NCBI GenBank assembly: GCA_025935655.1
Contig: JAICUV010000027.1
Coordinates: 1-20,758, forward strand
DNA length: 20,758 bases
Origin: Chloroflexota bacterium
GTDB lineage: Bacteria; Chloroflexota; Limnocylindria; Limnocylindrales; CSP1-4
Reading direction: 5' to 3'
Shown: piece after piece, positions 14,766-20,758 of the stretch
Layout of the letters: each line of letters opens with the position of its first letter
How positions within the stretch are numbered: position 1 is the first letter of the stretch
Notes under the pieces: generated by a model
What the model was told of the DNA's origin: nothing
Seen by the model: the letters and a program-made list of their open reading frames with translations, nothing else
The model's database searches: none
Translations under genes and position numbers: made by a program

Positions 14766-14863
14766 GGATCCGGCGCGGCGGCGTCAACGCGATCATGCTG
14801 GTCGCGGTCCTGCTCGGGATCATCGCGGGCTCCCGACTGTTCGCGCTGCTCACCGGCGGCTGA
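14762..14863 (+). CDS. 33-residue single-helix membrane peptide, translationally coupled
   Basis: This short frame starts at a GTG overlapping the SHOCT protein's stop (GTGA, 14762-14765) and encodes a basic N-terminus (VRIRRGGVN) followed by one hydrophobic helix, AIMLVAVLLGIIAGSRLFAL. The GTGA overlap is the same coupling used by clear genes in this window, and the positive-inside hydrophobic pattern is unlikely in a random frame of this composition. I do not recognise it. It may be a partner of the SHOCT membrane protein. A frame of this size can still arise by chance. Confidence 0.5.
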   Translation: MRIRRGGVNAIMLVAVLLGIIAGSRLFALLTGG

Positions 14864-14885
14864 GGGGCGGGCCGCGAGGGCAGAC

Positions 14886-14904
14886 CCGGACGCGCTGCGT
14901 CCGG
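14886..14904 (+). terminator. Terminator-like hairpin after the SHOCT operon
   Basis: CCGGACGC (14886-14893) and GCGTCCGG (14897-14904) form a perfect 8-bp stem with a 3-nt loop, 22 bp past the stop of the 33-residue peptide. No T-run follows. Confidence 0.45.
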
Positions 14905-15081
14905 TGTCGGACCGCACCGGGACCGGACGACCGGGTCATGGCCGCCCGTACCCGCGCGGTGGAACGATCCGTGTCACGGGCGCGGTCGTCGCGCAAGGGT
15001 CGCGTCTGACGGCTGCGCCCATCCATGTCCGGTTGCCGACGCGGAATCGCGGGACGCGCCATGACCGGGCGGCGCAGCGGG

Positions 15082-15087
15082 TATGTT
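15082..15087 (+). promoter_or_regulatory. Candidate -10 box upstream of the YIDPGSGS micro-protein
   Basis: TATGTT fits TAnnnT and lies in the AT-richest few bases of the intergenic region, 67 bp before ATG 15154. No clear -35 box is seen. Confidence 0.35.
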
Positions 15088-15153
15088 AACGCCCAGTTCG
15101 AGACGGCCGTCGACCGGCGGCGTCTGCGTGCACCGCCCAGGGGGCAGCTCCGC

Positions 15154-15336
15154 ATGCCGCATCCGATCCTCGCGTACATCGACCCCGGGTCCGGGAGCCT
15201 CATCATCCAGGTCCTGATCGCGTCGCTGATCGCGATCCCGGTGTTCTTCCGGAACCAGATCGCCAAGGTGACCGGCTTCACGCGTCGCCGCGCCGAGAAG
15301 CAAGCACCGGCGGATGACCAGCCCGACGTCAGCTGA
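15154..15336 (+). CDS. Small single-helix membrane protein with YIDPGSGS motif
   Basis: This 60-residue protein begins MPHPILAYIDPGSGSLIIQV, continues as one hydrophobic helix (about 15-35), and ends in a basic then polar tail (TGFTRRRAEKQAP). From memory, short proteins with a Y-I/L-D-P-G-T/S-G-S start followed by one helix are widespread and often sit near sugar-modifying or sulfatase-like genes; no function is established to my knowledge. I choose ATG 15154 over the longer frame from 15025 because the motif begins there, AGGGGG lies about 8-10 nt upstream, and the extension is Arg-rich. It overlaps the next gene by 23 bp, so they are co-expressed. Confidence 0.75.
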   Translation: MPHPILAYIDPGSGSLIIQVLIASLIAIPVFFRNQIAKVTGFTRRRAEKQAPADDQPDVS

Positions 15337-16735
15337 GGCGGCGGCCGTCGTCAACCATCCCACGCGCGATCCGGGCTCCTTCCGTGACCCCGGCGGCTTC
15401 GTCTACCGCCGCGACGGAATCCTCTACCGCCAGATCGACGAGCCGGCGATCGCCGACTGGACGGCGTTCCTGGCGTCGGGGCTCGCGGAGCGCCTGGTCC
15501 GTGACGGCCGGCTGATCGGCCACGAGGAGGCCTCGCTCGACCTGGCGGCCACGCCCGCGGCCCGGGCGGTGATCCGGCCCGACCCCATCGACTTCGTCTC
15601 GTACCCGTACGAGTGGACCTTCGGCGAGCTCCAGGACGCCGCCCTGCTCACCCTCGACGTCCAGCTCACTGCGCTCGACGCCGGCTGGACCCTCCGCGAC
15701 GCGACGGCCTACAACGTGCAGTTTCGCGACGGCCGCCCGATCCTCATCGACTCGCTGTCCTTCGCCCCGCTCGAGGACGGCGCGCCCTGGATCGCCTATC
15801 GCCAGTTCTGCGAGCACTTCCTCGCCCCGCTGGCGCTCATGGCCCGCCGGGACATCCGGCTCGCGCGCCTCCTGCGGGCGGACCCGGACGGGGTGCCGCT
15901 CGACCTCGCGGCGACCCTGCTGCCCTGGCGGACGCGGCTCAACCTCGGCCTGCTGTCGCACGTGCACCTCCACGCTCGGGCCCAGCGCCGGCATGCTGCC
16001 GATGACGACGCCCGGGAGAGCGTGCGCCGGGTGCGGATCGAGCGGGCCCGGCTCGTCGCGCTGATCGGCAACCTGCGGTCCACCGTCGCCGGGCTCCGCT
16101 GGGACCCGGCCGGCACGGAGTGGTCGGACTACGCGGATCACACGAGCTACGGGGACGCGGCGACGGCCGCCAAGGAGCGGCTGGTGGCGGAGCTGCTCGA
16201 GACGACGGGCGCGTCCGGCGTGTGGGACCTCGGCGCCAACACCGGCCGCTACAGCCGGATCGCCGCGGACGGCGGACGGCGCGTGCTCGCCTTCGACATC
16301 GATCCGGCCGCCGCGGAGCGCAACTACCGCCAGCTGCGCGAGGAGCGGCGGGGCGACATCCTGCCGCTGGTGATGGACCTCGCCAATCCCAGCCCGGGCC
16401 TCGGCTGGGCGGGGCAGGAGCGGCGGTCGCTGCTGGATCGGGCCGGCCCCGACGCGATCCTCGCCCTCGCGCTCGTCCACCACCTCGCGATCTCGCGCAA
16501 CGTGCCGCTGCCGATGCTGCTCGACCTGTTCGCGTCGCTCGCGCCATGGTCGGTCGTGGAGTTCGTGCCCAAGGAGGACGTGATGGTCCGCCGGCTGCTC
16601 GCGACCCGCGAGGACGTCTTCCCGGGCTACACGCTCGACGGCTTCCGGGCCGCCGCCACCGGGCGGTTCGAGATCGTCGCGGAGCGCCCGATCGACGAGA
16701 GCGCCCGCGTCCTGTTCCTGCTCCGACGCCGCTGA
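15314..16735 (+). CDS. NoeA-like class I SAM-dependent methyltransferase
   Basis: This 473-residue cytoplasmic protein has a C-terminal Rossmann methyltransferase domain with motif I SGVWDLGANTGRYSRI (Gly/Asp-rich loop at 305-311) and the acidic end of strand 2 at LAFDIDP (328-330). The N-terminal half (about 30-230) contains DATAYNVQFRDGRPILIDSL and YRQFCEHFLAPLALMA, which I recognise from NoeA-like proteins, named after a rhizobial nodulation protein. The ATG at 15314 lies inside the preceding micro-protein gene, with a weak ribosome binding site, consistent with translational coupling. Its stop is 3 bp from that of the convergent sulfatase-like gene. The substrate is unknown; surface glycans are suggested by family and neighbours only. 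The motif order is clear; the name NoeA-like is from memory. Confidence 0.85.
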   Translation: MTSPTSAEAAAVVNHPTRDPGSFRDPGGFVYRRDGILYRQIDEPAIADWTAFLASGLAERLVRDGRLIGHEEASLDLAATPAARAVIRPDPIDFVSYPYEWTFGELQDAALLTLDVQLTALDAGWTLRDATAYNVQFRDGRPILIDSLSFAPLEDGAPWIAYRQFCEHFLAPLALMARRDIRLARLLRADPDGVPLDLAATLLPWRTRLNLGLLSHVHLHARAQRRHAADDDARESVRRVRIERARLVALIGNLRSTVAGLRWDPAGTEWSDYADHTSYGDAATAAKERLVAELLETTGASGVWDLGANTGRYSRIAADGGRRVLAFDIDPAAAERNYRQLREERRGDILPLVMDLANPSPGLGWAGQERRSLLDRAGPDAILALALVHHLAISRNVPLPMLLDLFASLAPWSVVEFVPKEDVMVRRLLATREDVFPGYTLDGFRAAATGRFEIVAERPIDESARVLFLLRRR

Positions 16736-16738
16736 GGG

Positions 16739-18328
16739 CTACGGGGCCGGCAGGCGGTCGGTGATCTCGATCTCGTCGTACGGCAGGTTGTACTTGCGCG
16801 ACGCGAACACGCGGTCGGGCAGCAGGTCGTAGTCGAGCCCGAAGTAGTCGCGGAACAGCAGTGGGAACGTGTTGATGCTCGTCTGGCCGGGATACAGCCT
16901 GACCGGGCGGTCACCCGGCACGTACCACGCGTTGAGGATCCCGAACTTGATCTCGAGCTCCTCGGTCGATGCCCTGGTCCAGTCCCACGTCGTCGTCGAG
17001 GTGCTCGTGTACTGGGGCATCTCGGGGCCCTCGTCCGCCTGCAGGATGATGATGGGGCGCTCCGCCTCCGGGACGGCGAGGAGCCGGTCGATGATCTGGC
17101 GGATCCGGCTGTTGGCATAGCTGAGCTGGTCGGCGAACAGGGTCTCGCGCGGGACACCCAGCGACGCCCTTCGGGTCCGGAAGGTCCCGTCCGCCGCGAA
17201 CACGTACGGCGGGTGGGGCATGAGGATGTGGGCGAACACGAACTTCGGGCCGGGCTCCGACTGGACCCCGAGCGCCGCGTCGAGGCCGAACACGCTGCTC
17301 TCCCAGTGGCGCTCACGGGCGTCGACGGTCACGCCCGCGCGGCGGAGGAGCGCCGGGACGGCGCTCGCCTCGATCAGCGAGCGAGCGAACTCCGATGGCC
17401 CGGGCGTGTGGAGGTTCTCGTCGGCGAGCGGGCTGCTCCGGGTGGGCGACCACCACGAGCCGATGTTGACGTAGCGGTAGCCGAGGGCCTTGAACTGCCT
17501 CGCGACCCTCGATGACCGGATCTGCGCGTAGATGAACGCGTGGCTGTGCTCGCCGGGCCCGGGGAGGCCCGGCATCGAGGCGAGGTGCGTCATCTGCATG
17601 GTCGTCGACAGCGAAAGGCTCGTCTTGACGTAGTTGGCGTATGAGCCGGGCACGGTGAAGCCGCGCTCACGCAGCCACGGCGTGAGGTCGTTGTGGAGCC
17701 CGTACTGGAGCTCGAGCGAGCGATCGGAGCCGTAGCGGTCGAAGATGAACCAGTAGACGTCCCGGCGAGGGGCGCTCGTCGTCGTGGCGAGGGCCGCCCC
17801 GTCGGTCGTTGCGGCGGCGGCGTTCCCGCCCGTGAGCTGGGCCGGCACGATCACGACGAGCGTGATCGCGACCAGGATCGCGGCGATCCGCGTGAGCGCC
17901 AATCCCACGCGCTGGATGCGCGCCGCGGACAGTCGAACCGCCAGGACCACGCCCACGACGACGATGGTTCCCCAGGCGGCCTGCTGGAGCAGCGCCGGGA
18001 CATGCAGCGACGCGCCGACCCGGGCGGCGTGCCCGTACACGAGCATGCCGATGACGATCGGCGTGAGCGCCAGCGCGGCGCGCCGGACGTCGCGGAACAC
18101 GAGGCCGAGGAGCACGGTCAGGACCGCGGCCGCGCCGGTGACCAGGAGCAGGGGCGGGACGACCTCGGCCGGGTCGGCCTCGGCGACGTTCTGCGACCAC
18201 AGGAACAGCACCGGGTAGGCGGCGAACAGGACGGGATGCAGCGCGCTCGCCCACGCGCTGCGCGACGCGGGCTGCGTGCCGACGTGTGGCACGGCTCGAT
18301 CGGCGGGCGGCGTCATCCGCGGGATCAT
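16739..18328 (-). CDS. Membrane-anchored sulfatase/phosphotransferase-fold protein
   Basis: This 529-residue protein has about five N-terminal membrane helices (roughly 31-46, 58-78, 85-105, 111-131, 147-165), an Ala/Thr-rich linker, and a large outward alkaline-phosphatase-superfamily domain from residue 189. RRDVYWFIFDRYGSD gives the first metal aspartate (Asp197). SYANYVKTSLSLSTTMQM probably holds the Ser/Thr nucleophile. HILMPHPPYVF is a conserved block, and IIILQADEGPEMPQY stands where the family usually has D-H-G. The layout resembles lipoteichoic-acid-synthase or phosphoethanolamine-transferase relatives that modify envelope polymers. The start could be ATG 18328 or ATG 18316; neither has a good ribosome binding site. 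It is convergent with the NoeA-like methyltransferase. The specific reaction is unknown. Confidence 0.85.
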   Translation of the reverse strand: MIPRMTPPADRAVPHVGTQPASRSAWASALHPVLFAAYPVLFLWSQNVAEADPAEVVPPLLLVTGAAAVLTVLLGLVFRDVRRAALALTPIVIGMLVYGHAARVGASLHVPALLQQAAWGTIVVVGVVLAVRLSAARIQRVGLALTRIAAILVAITLVVIVPAQLTGGNAAAATTDGAALATTTSAPRRDVYWFIFDRYGSDRSLELQYGLHNDLTPWLRERGFTVPGSYANYVKTSLSLSTTMQMTHLASMPGLPGPGEHSHAFIYAQIRSSRVARQFKALGYRYVNIGSWWSPTRSSPLADENLHTPGPSEFARSLIEASAVPALLRRAGVTVDARERHWESSVFGLDAALGVQSEPGPKFVFAHILMPHPPYVFAADGTFRTRRASLGVPRETLFADQLSYANSRIRQIIDRLLAVPEAERPIIILQADEGPEMPQYTSTSTTTWDWTRASTEELEIKFGILNAWYVPGDRPVRLYPGQTSINTFPLLFRDYFGLDYDLLPDRVFASRKYNLPYDEIEITDRLPAP

Positions 18329-18392
18329 ACGTGCGCCGACAACGAAGCGGCGGACGACCTCGCGGTCATCCGCCGGATGCCGACTTCGTCCC

Positions 18393-18419
18393 CCCGGGCC
18401 GCCCGCGACGGCGGCCGGG
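18393..18419 (-). terminator. Hairpin after the GltA-like gene
   Basis: Arms 18393-18403 and 18410-18419 pair over 10 bp with one bulged base and a 6-nt loop, 16 bp past the stop at 18435 on the minus strand. There is no T-run. It probably separates this operon from the sulfatase-like gene downstream. Confidence 0.4.
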
Positions 18420-18434
18420 CTGTGGTTCGCGGGG

Positions 18435-19946
18435 TCAGGCCGGGGCTGCGGCCACCTCGGCTTCGGGGGCGGCGGCGTCCCTCGGCGGCCACTCCCCGCG
18501 GAGCCAGGCGTCGATCGCCTTGGCGGACTGCTTGCCGTCGCCCATCGCGAGGATCACCGTGGCGGCGCCGCGCACGATGTCGCCGCCGGCGAACACGCCG
18601 GGCATGCTCGTCATCCCGTGCTCGTCGGCGACCAGGTAGCCGTACTCGTTCACGGTGAGCTCGGGCGCGCTCCCGGTGAGCAGCGGGTTGGCGCGGGTGC
18701 CGATCGCCACGACCACGAGGTCGCAGTCGATGGTGTACTCCGAGCCCGGGATCTTCACCGGGCGGCGGCGGCCGGAGTCGTCGGGCTCGCCCAGCTCCAT
18801 CCTGATGCACCGCAGGCCGGTGACCCAGCGGCTCTCGTCCGCGAGGACCTCGACCGGCGCGGTGAGGTATTCGAAGCGCACGCCCTCGTCGATCGCGTGG
18901 TGGACCTCCTCCTTGCGTGCGGGAAGCTCGTCCGCGGAGCGCCGGTAGACGATCGTCGCCTCGGCGGCGCCCAGGCGGCGGGCCGTGCGGACCGCGTCCA
19001 TCGCGACGTTGCCGCCGCCCACGACCACGACCCGCTGGCCGTGGAGGACGGGGGTCGCCGAGTCGGCGTTCCAGGCGCCCATGAGGTTGACCCGCGTCAG
19101 GTACTCGTTGGCCGAGTAGACGCCCTTGAAGTTCTCGCCCGGGACGTCCATGAACACGGGCAGGCCCGCGCCGACGGCCAGGAACAGCGCGTCGAACGTC
19201 TCGCGCAGCTCGGGGATGGTGTAGGTGCGCCCGACGATCGCGTCCACCTCGATGGTGACGCCCTCGTCGACGAGCCGGTCCACCTCGGCCTGGACGATGT
19301 CCTTGGGCAGGCGGAACTCCGGGATGCCGTAGATGAGGACGCCGCCCGGGGCGTGGAACGCCTCGAACACCGTGACGTCGTGGCCGAGCTTGTTGAGCTC
19401 GCCCGCGGCCGTGAGCCCGGCGGGCCCGGAGCCGACGATGCCCACCTTCTTGCCCGTCCGCGCGCCGATGTGGCTCGGGAGCTTGTCCAGGTTGTCCTGC
19501 GCCCAGTCGGCGACGTACCGCTCGAGGTAGCCGATGGCGACCGAGTCGCCCTTCTTGGTCCGGATGCACACGGCCTCGCACTGGCTCTCCTGCGGGCACA
19601 CCCGGCCCGTGACGCAGGGCAGCGCGTTGTCGGACAGGAGGCTCTCGGCGGCCGCGGGCATGTCGCCGTCGCGCAGCGCCTTGATGAACCGCGGGATGTT
19701 GACGCGGACCGGGCAGCCCTCGACGCAGAACGGCTTGGGGCACTGGATGCAGCGCTCCGCCTCCAGCATGGCGAGCTGGTACGTGAGCCCCAGGTTGACC
19801 TCGCCGAAGTTGTGGGCGCGGGCCTCGCCCTCCTGCTCGGGCATCGAGACACGGCCGATCGCCATGCGCTCCTTGTTGCTGAGCGGGGCCTTCGCCTCGC
19901 CCTCGTCCGAACCGCCGGCCGGGGCCGGGGACGCGGCGTCGGTCAT
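18435..19946 (-). CDS. gltA: GltA-type NADPH-dependent iron-sulfur flavoprotein (NfnB/SudA-like large subunit)
   Basis: This 503-residue protein has an N-terminal double-cluster domain with Cys66, Cys69, Cys74 and Cys78 (RCIQCPKPFCVEGCPV) and Cys111, Cys117, Cys123 and Cys127 (CVTGRVCPQESQCEAVC). An FAD fold (VGIVGSGPAGLTAAGELNKL, from about 168) and an NADPH fold (VVVVGGGNVAMDAVRTARRL, from about 305) follow. Such proteins are annotated as homotetrameric glutamate synthase small subunit, but when paired with an FNR-type subunit they form NADH-dependent ferredoxin:NADP oxidoreductase (NfnAB) or sulfide dehydrogenase. The start is ATG 19946, overlapping the upstream gene's stop in ATGA, with AGGTGAAG as ribosome binding site; the frame open to 20144 is rejected. 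No large GltB subunit is seen, which favours the Nfn/Sud reading. Confidence 0.93.
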   Translation of the reverse strand: MTDAASPAPAGGSDEGEAKAPLSNKERMAIGRVSMPEQEGEARAHNFGEVNLGLTYQLAMLEAERCIQCPKPFCVEGCPVRVNIPRFIKALRDGDMPAAAESLLSDNALPCVTGRVCPQESQCEAVCIRTKKGDSVAIGYLERYVADWAQDNLDKLPSHIGARTGKKVGIVGSGPAGLTAAGELNKLGHDVTVFEAFHAPGGVLIYGIPEFRLPKDIVQAEVDRLVDEGVTIEVDAIVGRTYTIPELRETFDALFLAVGAGLPVFMDVPGENFKGVYSANEYLTRVNLMGAWNADSATPVLHGQRVVVVGGGNVAMDAVRTARRLGAAEATIVYRRSADELPARKEEVHHAIDEGVRFEYLTAPVEVLADESRWVTGLRCIRMELGEPDDSGRRRPVKIPGSEYTIDCDLVVVAIGTRANPLLTGSAPELTVNEYGYLVADEHGMTSMPGVFAGGDIVRGAATVILAMGDGKQSAKAIDAWLRGEWPPRDAAAPEAEVAAAPA

Positions 19947-20758
19947 GCCTTCACCTCGGTTGTCGCGCAGGCGCCCTGCGCATCGCGGTCCTTCTGGCGC
20001 TCCGTGGCAGCCTGCTCGAAGGAGCGGTAGGTGGTCAGCCGGTCGGCGAGCTCGGCGAAGTTGACGGCGTGCCCGTCGAACTCCGGCCCGTCCACGCAGG
20101 CGTACTTCGTCTCGCCGGCGATCGTGACCCGGCAGCCGCCGCACATCCCGGTCCCGTCGACCATGATCGCGTTGAGCGAGACCTGGGTCGATACGCCGTA
20201 CGGCCGGGTCATCTCGGACACGGCCTTCATCATCGGCACCGGCCCGATCGCGTAGACGGCGTCGATGCCGCCCTTGTCGAGCTCGTCCTTGAGCGCCTCG
20301 GTGACGAAGCCGTGGCGGCCGTAGGAGCCGTCGTCCGTGCAGGTGATGACGTCACCCGCCGCGCGCAGCTCGCGCTCGAGGATGACCCACTCCTTCGAGC
20401 GGCCGCCGATGATGCTGGTGACGTGGACGCCCTTCGCGGCGAGGGCGCGCACGATCGGCAGGAGGACCGCCGTGCCGACGCCGCCGCCCACGCACACCGC
20501 GTGCCCGGCGTCGAGCAGGTGGGTCTCGGCCCCGAGGGGCCCGGCCACGTCCTGGATGGCGTCGCCGACCTGGAGCTCCGTGAGCTCCGTGGTGCTCGCG
20601 CCGATGGCCTGGATCATCAGGGTGATCGTGCCGGCCTCGGGGTCGTTGTCCGCGATCGTGAGCGGGATGCGCTCCGCGCCCGGACCCTTCCGGACGATGA
20701 CGAACTGGCCGGGACGCCGGACCTTCGCGATCCGTGGAGCCTCGACGACGAGGCGGAC
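19943..20758 (-). CDS. FNR-family FAD/NAD-binding subunit (NfnA/SudB-like), partial (N-terminus beyond window)
   Basis: The frame is open to the window edge and shows 271 residues; the family is about 280 long, so only a short N-terminus is missing. RRPGQFVIV is the FAD-binding beta-barrel block (RxxGQF), AVCVGGGVGTAVLLPIVRAL is the NAD-binding fold, and AIGPVPMMKAVSE is typical of dihydroorotate dehydrogenase electron-transfer subunits and NfnA. GTGMCGGCRVTI plus a later Cys in YACVDGPEF marks a C-terminal [2Fe-2S] cluster. It overlaps the GltA-like gene by 4 bp (ATGA), so the two subunits are made together. The internal ATG at 20617 would remove the FAD domain and is not the start. Its role as small subunit of an NfnAB/SudAB complex is inferred from pairing and family. 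Confidence 0.92.
   Translation of the reverse strand, partial: VRLVVEAPRIAKVRRPGQFVIVRKGPGAERIPLTIADNDPEAGTITLMIQAIGASTTELTELQVGDAIQDVAGPLGAETHLLDAGHAVCVGGGVGTAVLLPIVRALAAKGVHVTSIIGGRSKEWVILERELRAAGDVITCTDDGSYGRHGFVTEALKDELDKGGIDAVYAIGPVPMMKAVSEMTRPYGVSTQVSLNAIMVDGTGMCGGCRVTIAGETKYACVDGPEFDGHAVNFAELADRLTTYRSFEQAATERQKDRDAQGACATTEVKA

Larger units (their letters stand above)
14864..15153. other. Intergenic region with hairpin and candidate promoter (290 bp)
   Basis: There is no convincing gene; the frame from 15025 is best read as starting at 15154. The region holds a hairpin close to the preceding stop (14886-14904) and a -10-like TATGTT at 15082-15087 in a short AT-richer patch, pointing at the micro-protein and methyltransferase genes. 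Confidence 0.5.

Noticed and set aside
1..20758. Mobile elements, CRISPR arrays, tRNA or rRNA genes
   Set aside because: No transposase, integrase, spaced direct repeats, or recognisable tRNA/rRNA sequence was found by reading; a covariance-model scan was not possible.

Overview
This is a 20.8 kb stretch of very GC-rich chromosomal DNA, densely coded, with many GTG starts and 4-nt GTGA/ATGA start-stop overlaps. The gene content suggests a free-living bacterium from a high-GC lineage, possibly Chloroflexota or Actinomycetota. This is inferred from composition and gene mix only; no rRNA or other phylogenetic marker was compared. I saw no mobile element, CRISPR array, tRNA or rRNA.

Positions 1-7209 (minus strand) hold a glycerol/dihydroxyacetone operon read right to left: glpF (uptake), dhaK, dhaL, glpK, dhaM, glpA and glpB. 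The last gene runs off the left edge and, from the known glpABC order, glpC is expected beyond it. Glycerol enters through GlpF, GlpK makes glycerol-3-phosphate, and GlpAB(C) oxidises it to dihydroxyacetone phosphate. DhaKLM phosphorylates dihydroxyacetone to the same product with PTS phosphate. No glycerol dehydrogenase gene is present. A 427-bp gene-free stretch upstream of glpF probably holds the promoter and a long leader.

Positions 7637-9131 (minus strand) hold a small hydrophilic protein of unknown function and a second dhaM-dhaL pair without its own dhaK. Divergent from this pair, at 9207-12339 (plus strand), is a tightly coupled three-gene unit: a third, degenerate DhaL-like protein, a soluble GAF-PAS histidine kinase and an OmpR/PhoB-type response regulator. 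DhaL is known in E. coli to signal to the GAF/PAS-containing regulator DhaR, so I propose that this unit is a dihydroxyacetone-kinase-coupled two-component system. It is the most interesting part of the window.

Positions 12439-13851 encode single-chain glycyl-tRNA synthetase, followed by a four-helix SHOCT-domain membrane protein and an overlapping 33-residue membrane peptide. Positions 15154-18328 hold a micro-protein with a YIDPGSGS motif, a NoeA-like two-part methyltransferase, and a convergent membrane-anchored sulfatase/phosphotransferase-fold protein, probably an envelope or cell-surface modification group. Positions 18435-20758 (minus strand) encode an NfnAB/SudAB-like iron-sulfur flavoprotein pair (GltA-type large subunit and FNR-type small subunit), cut at the right edge.
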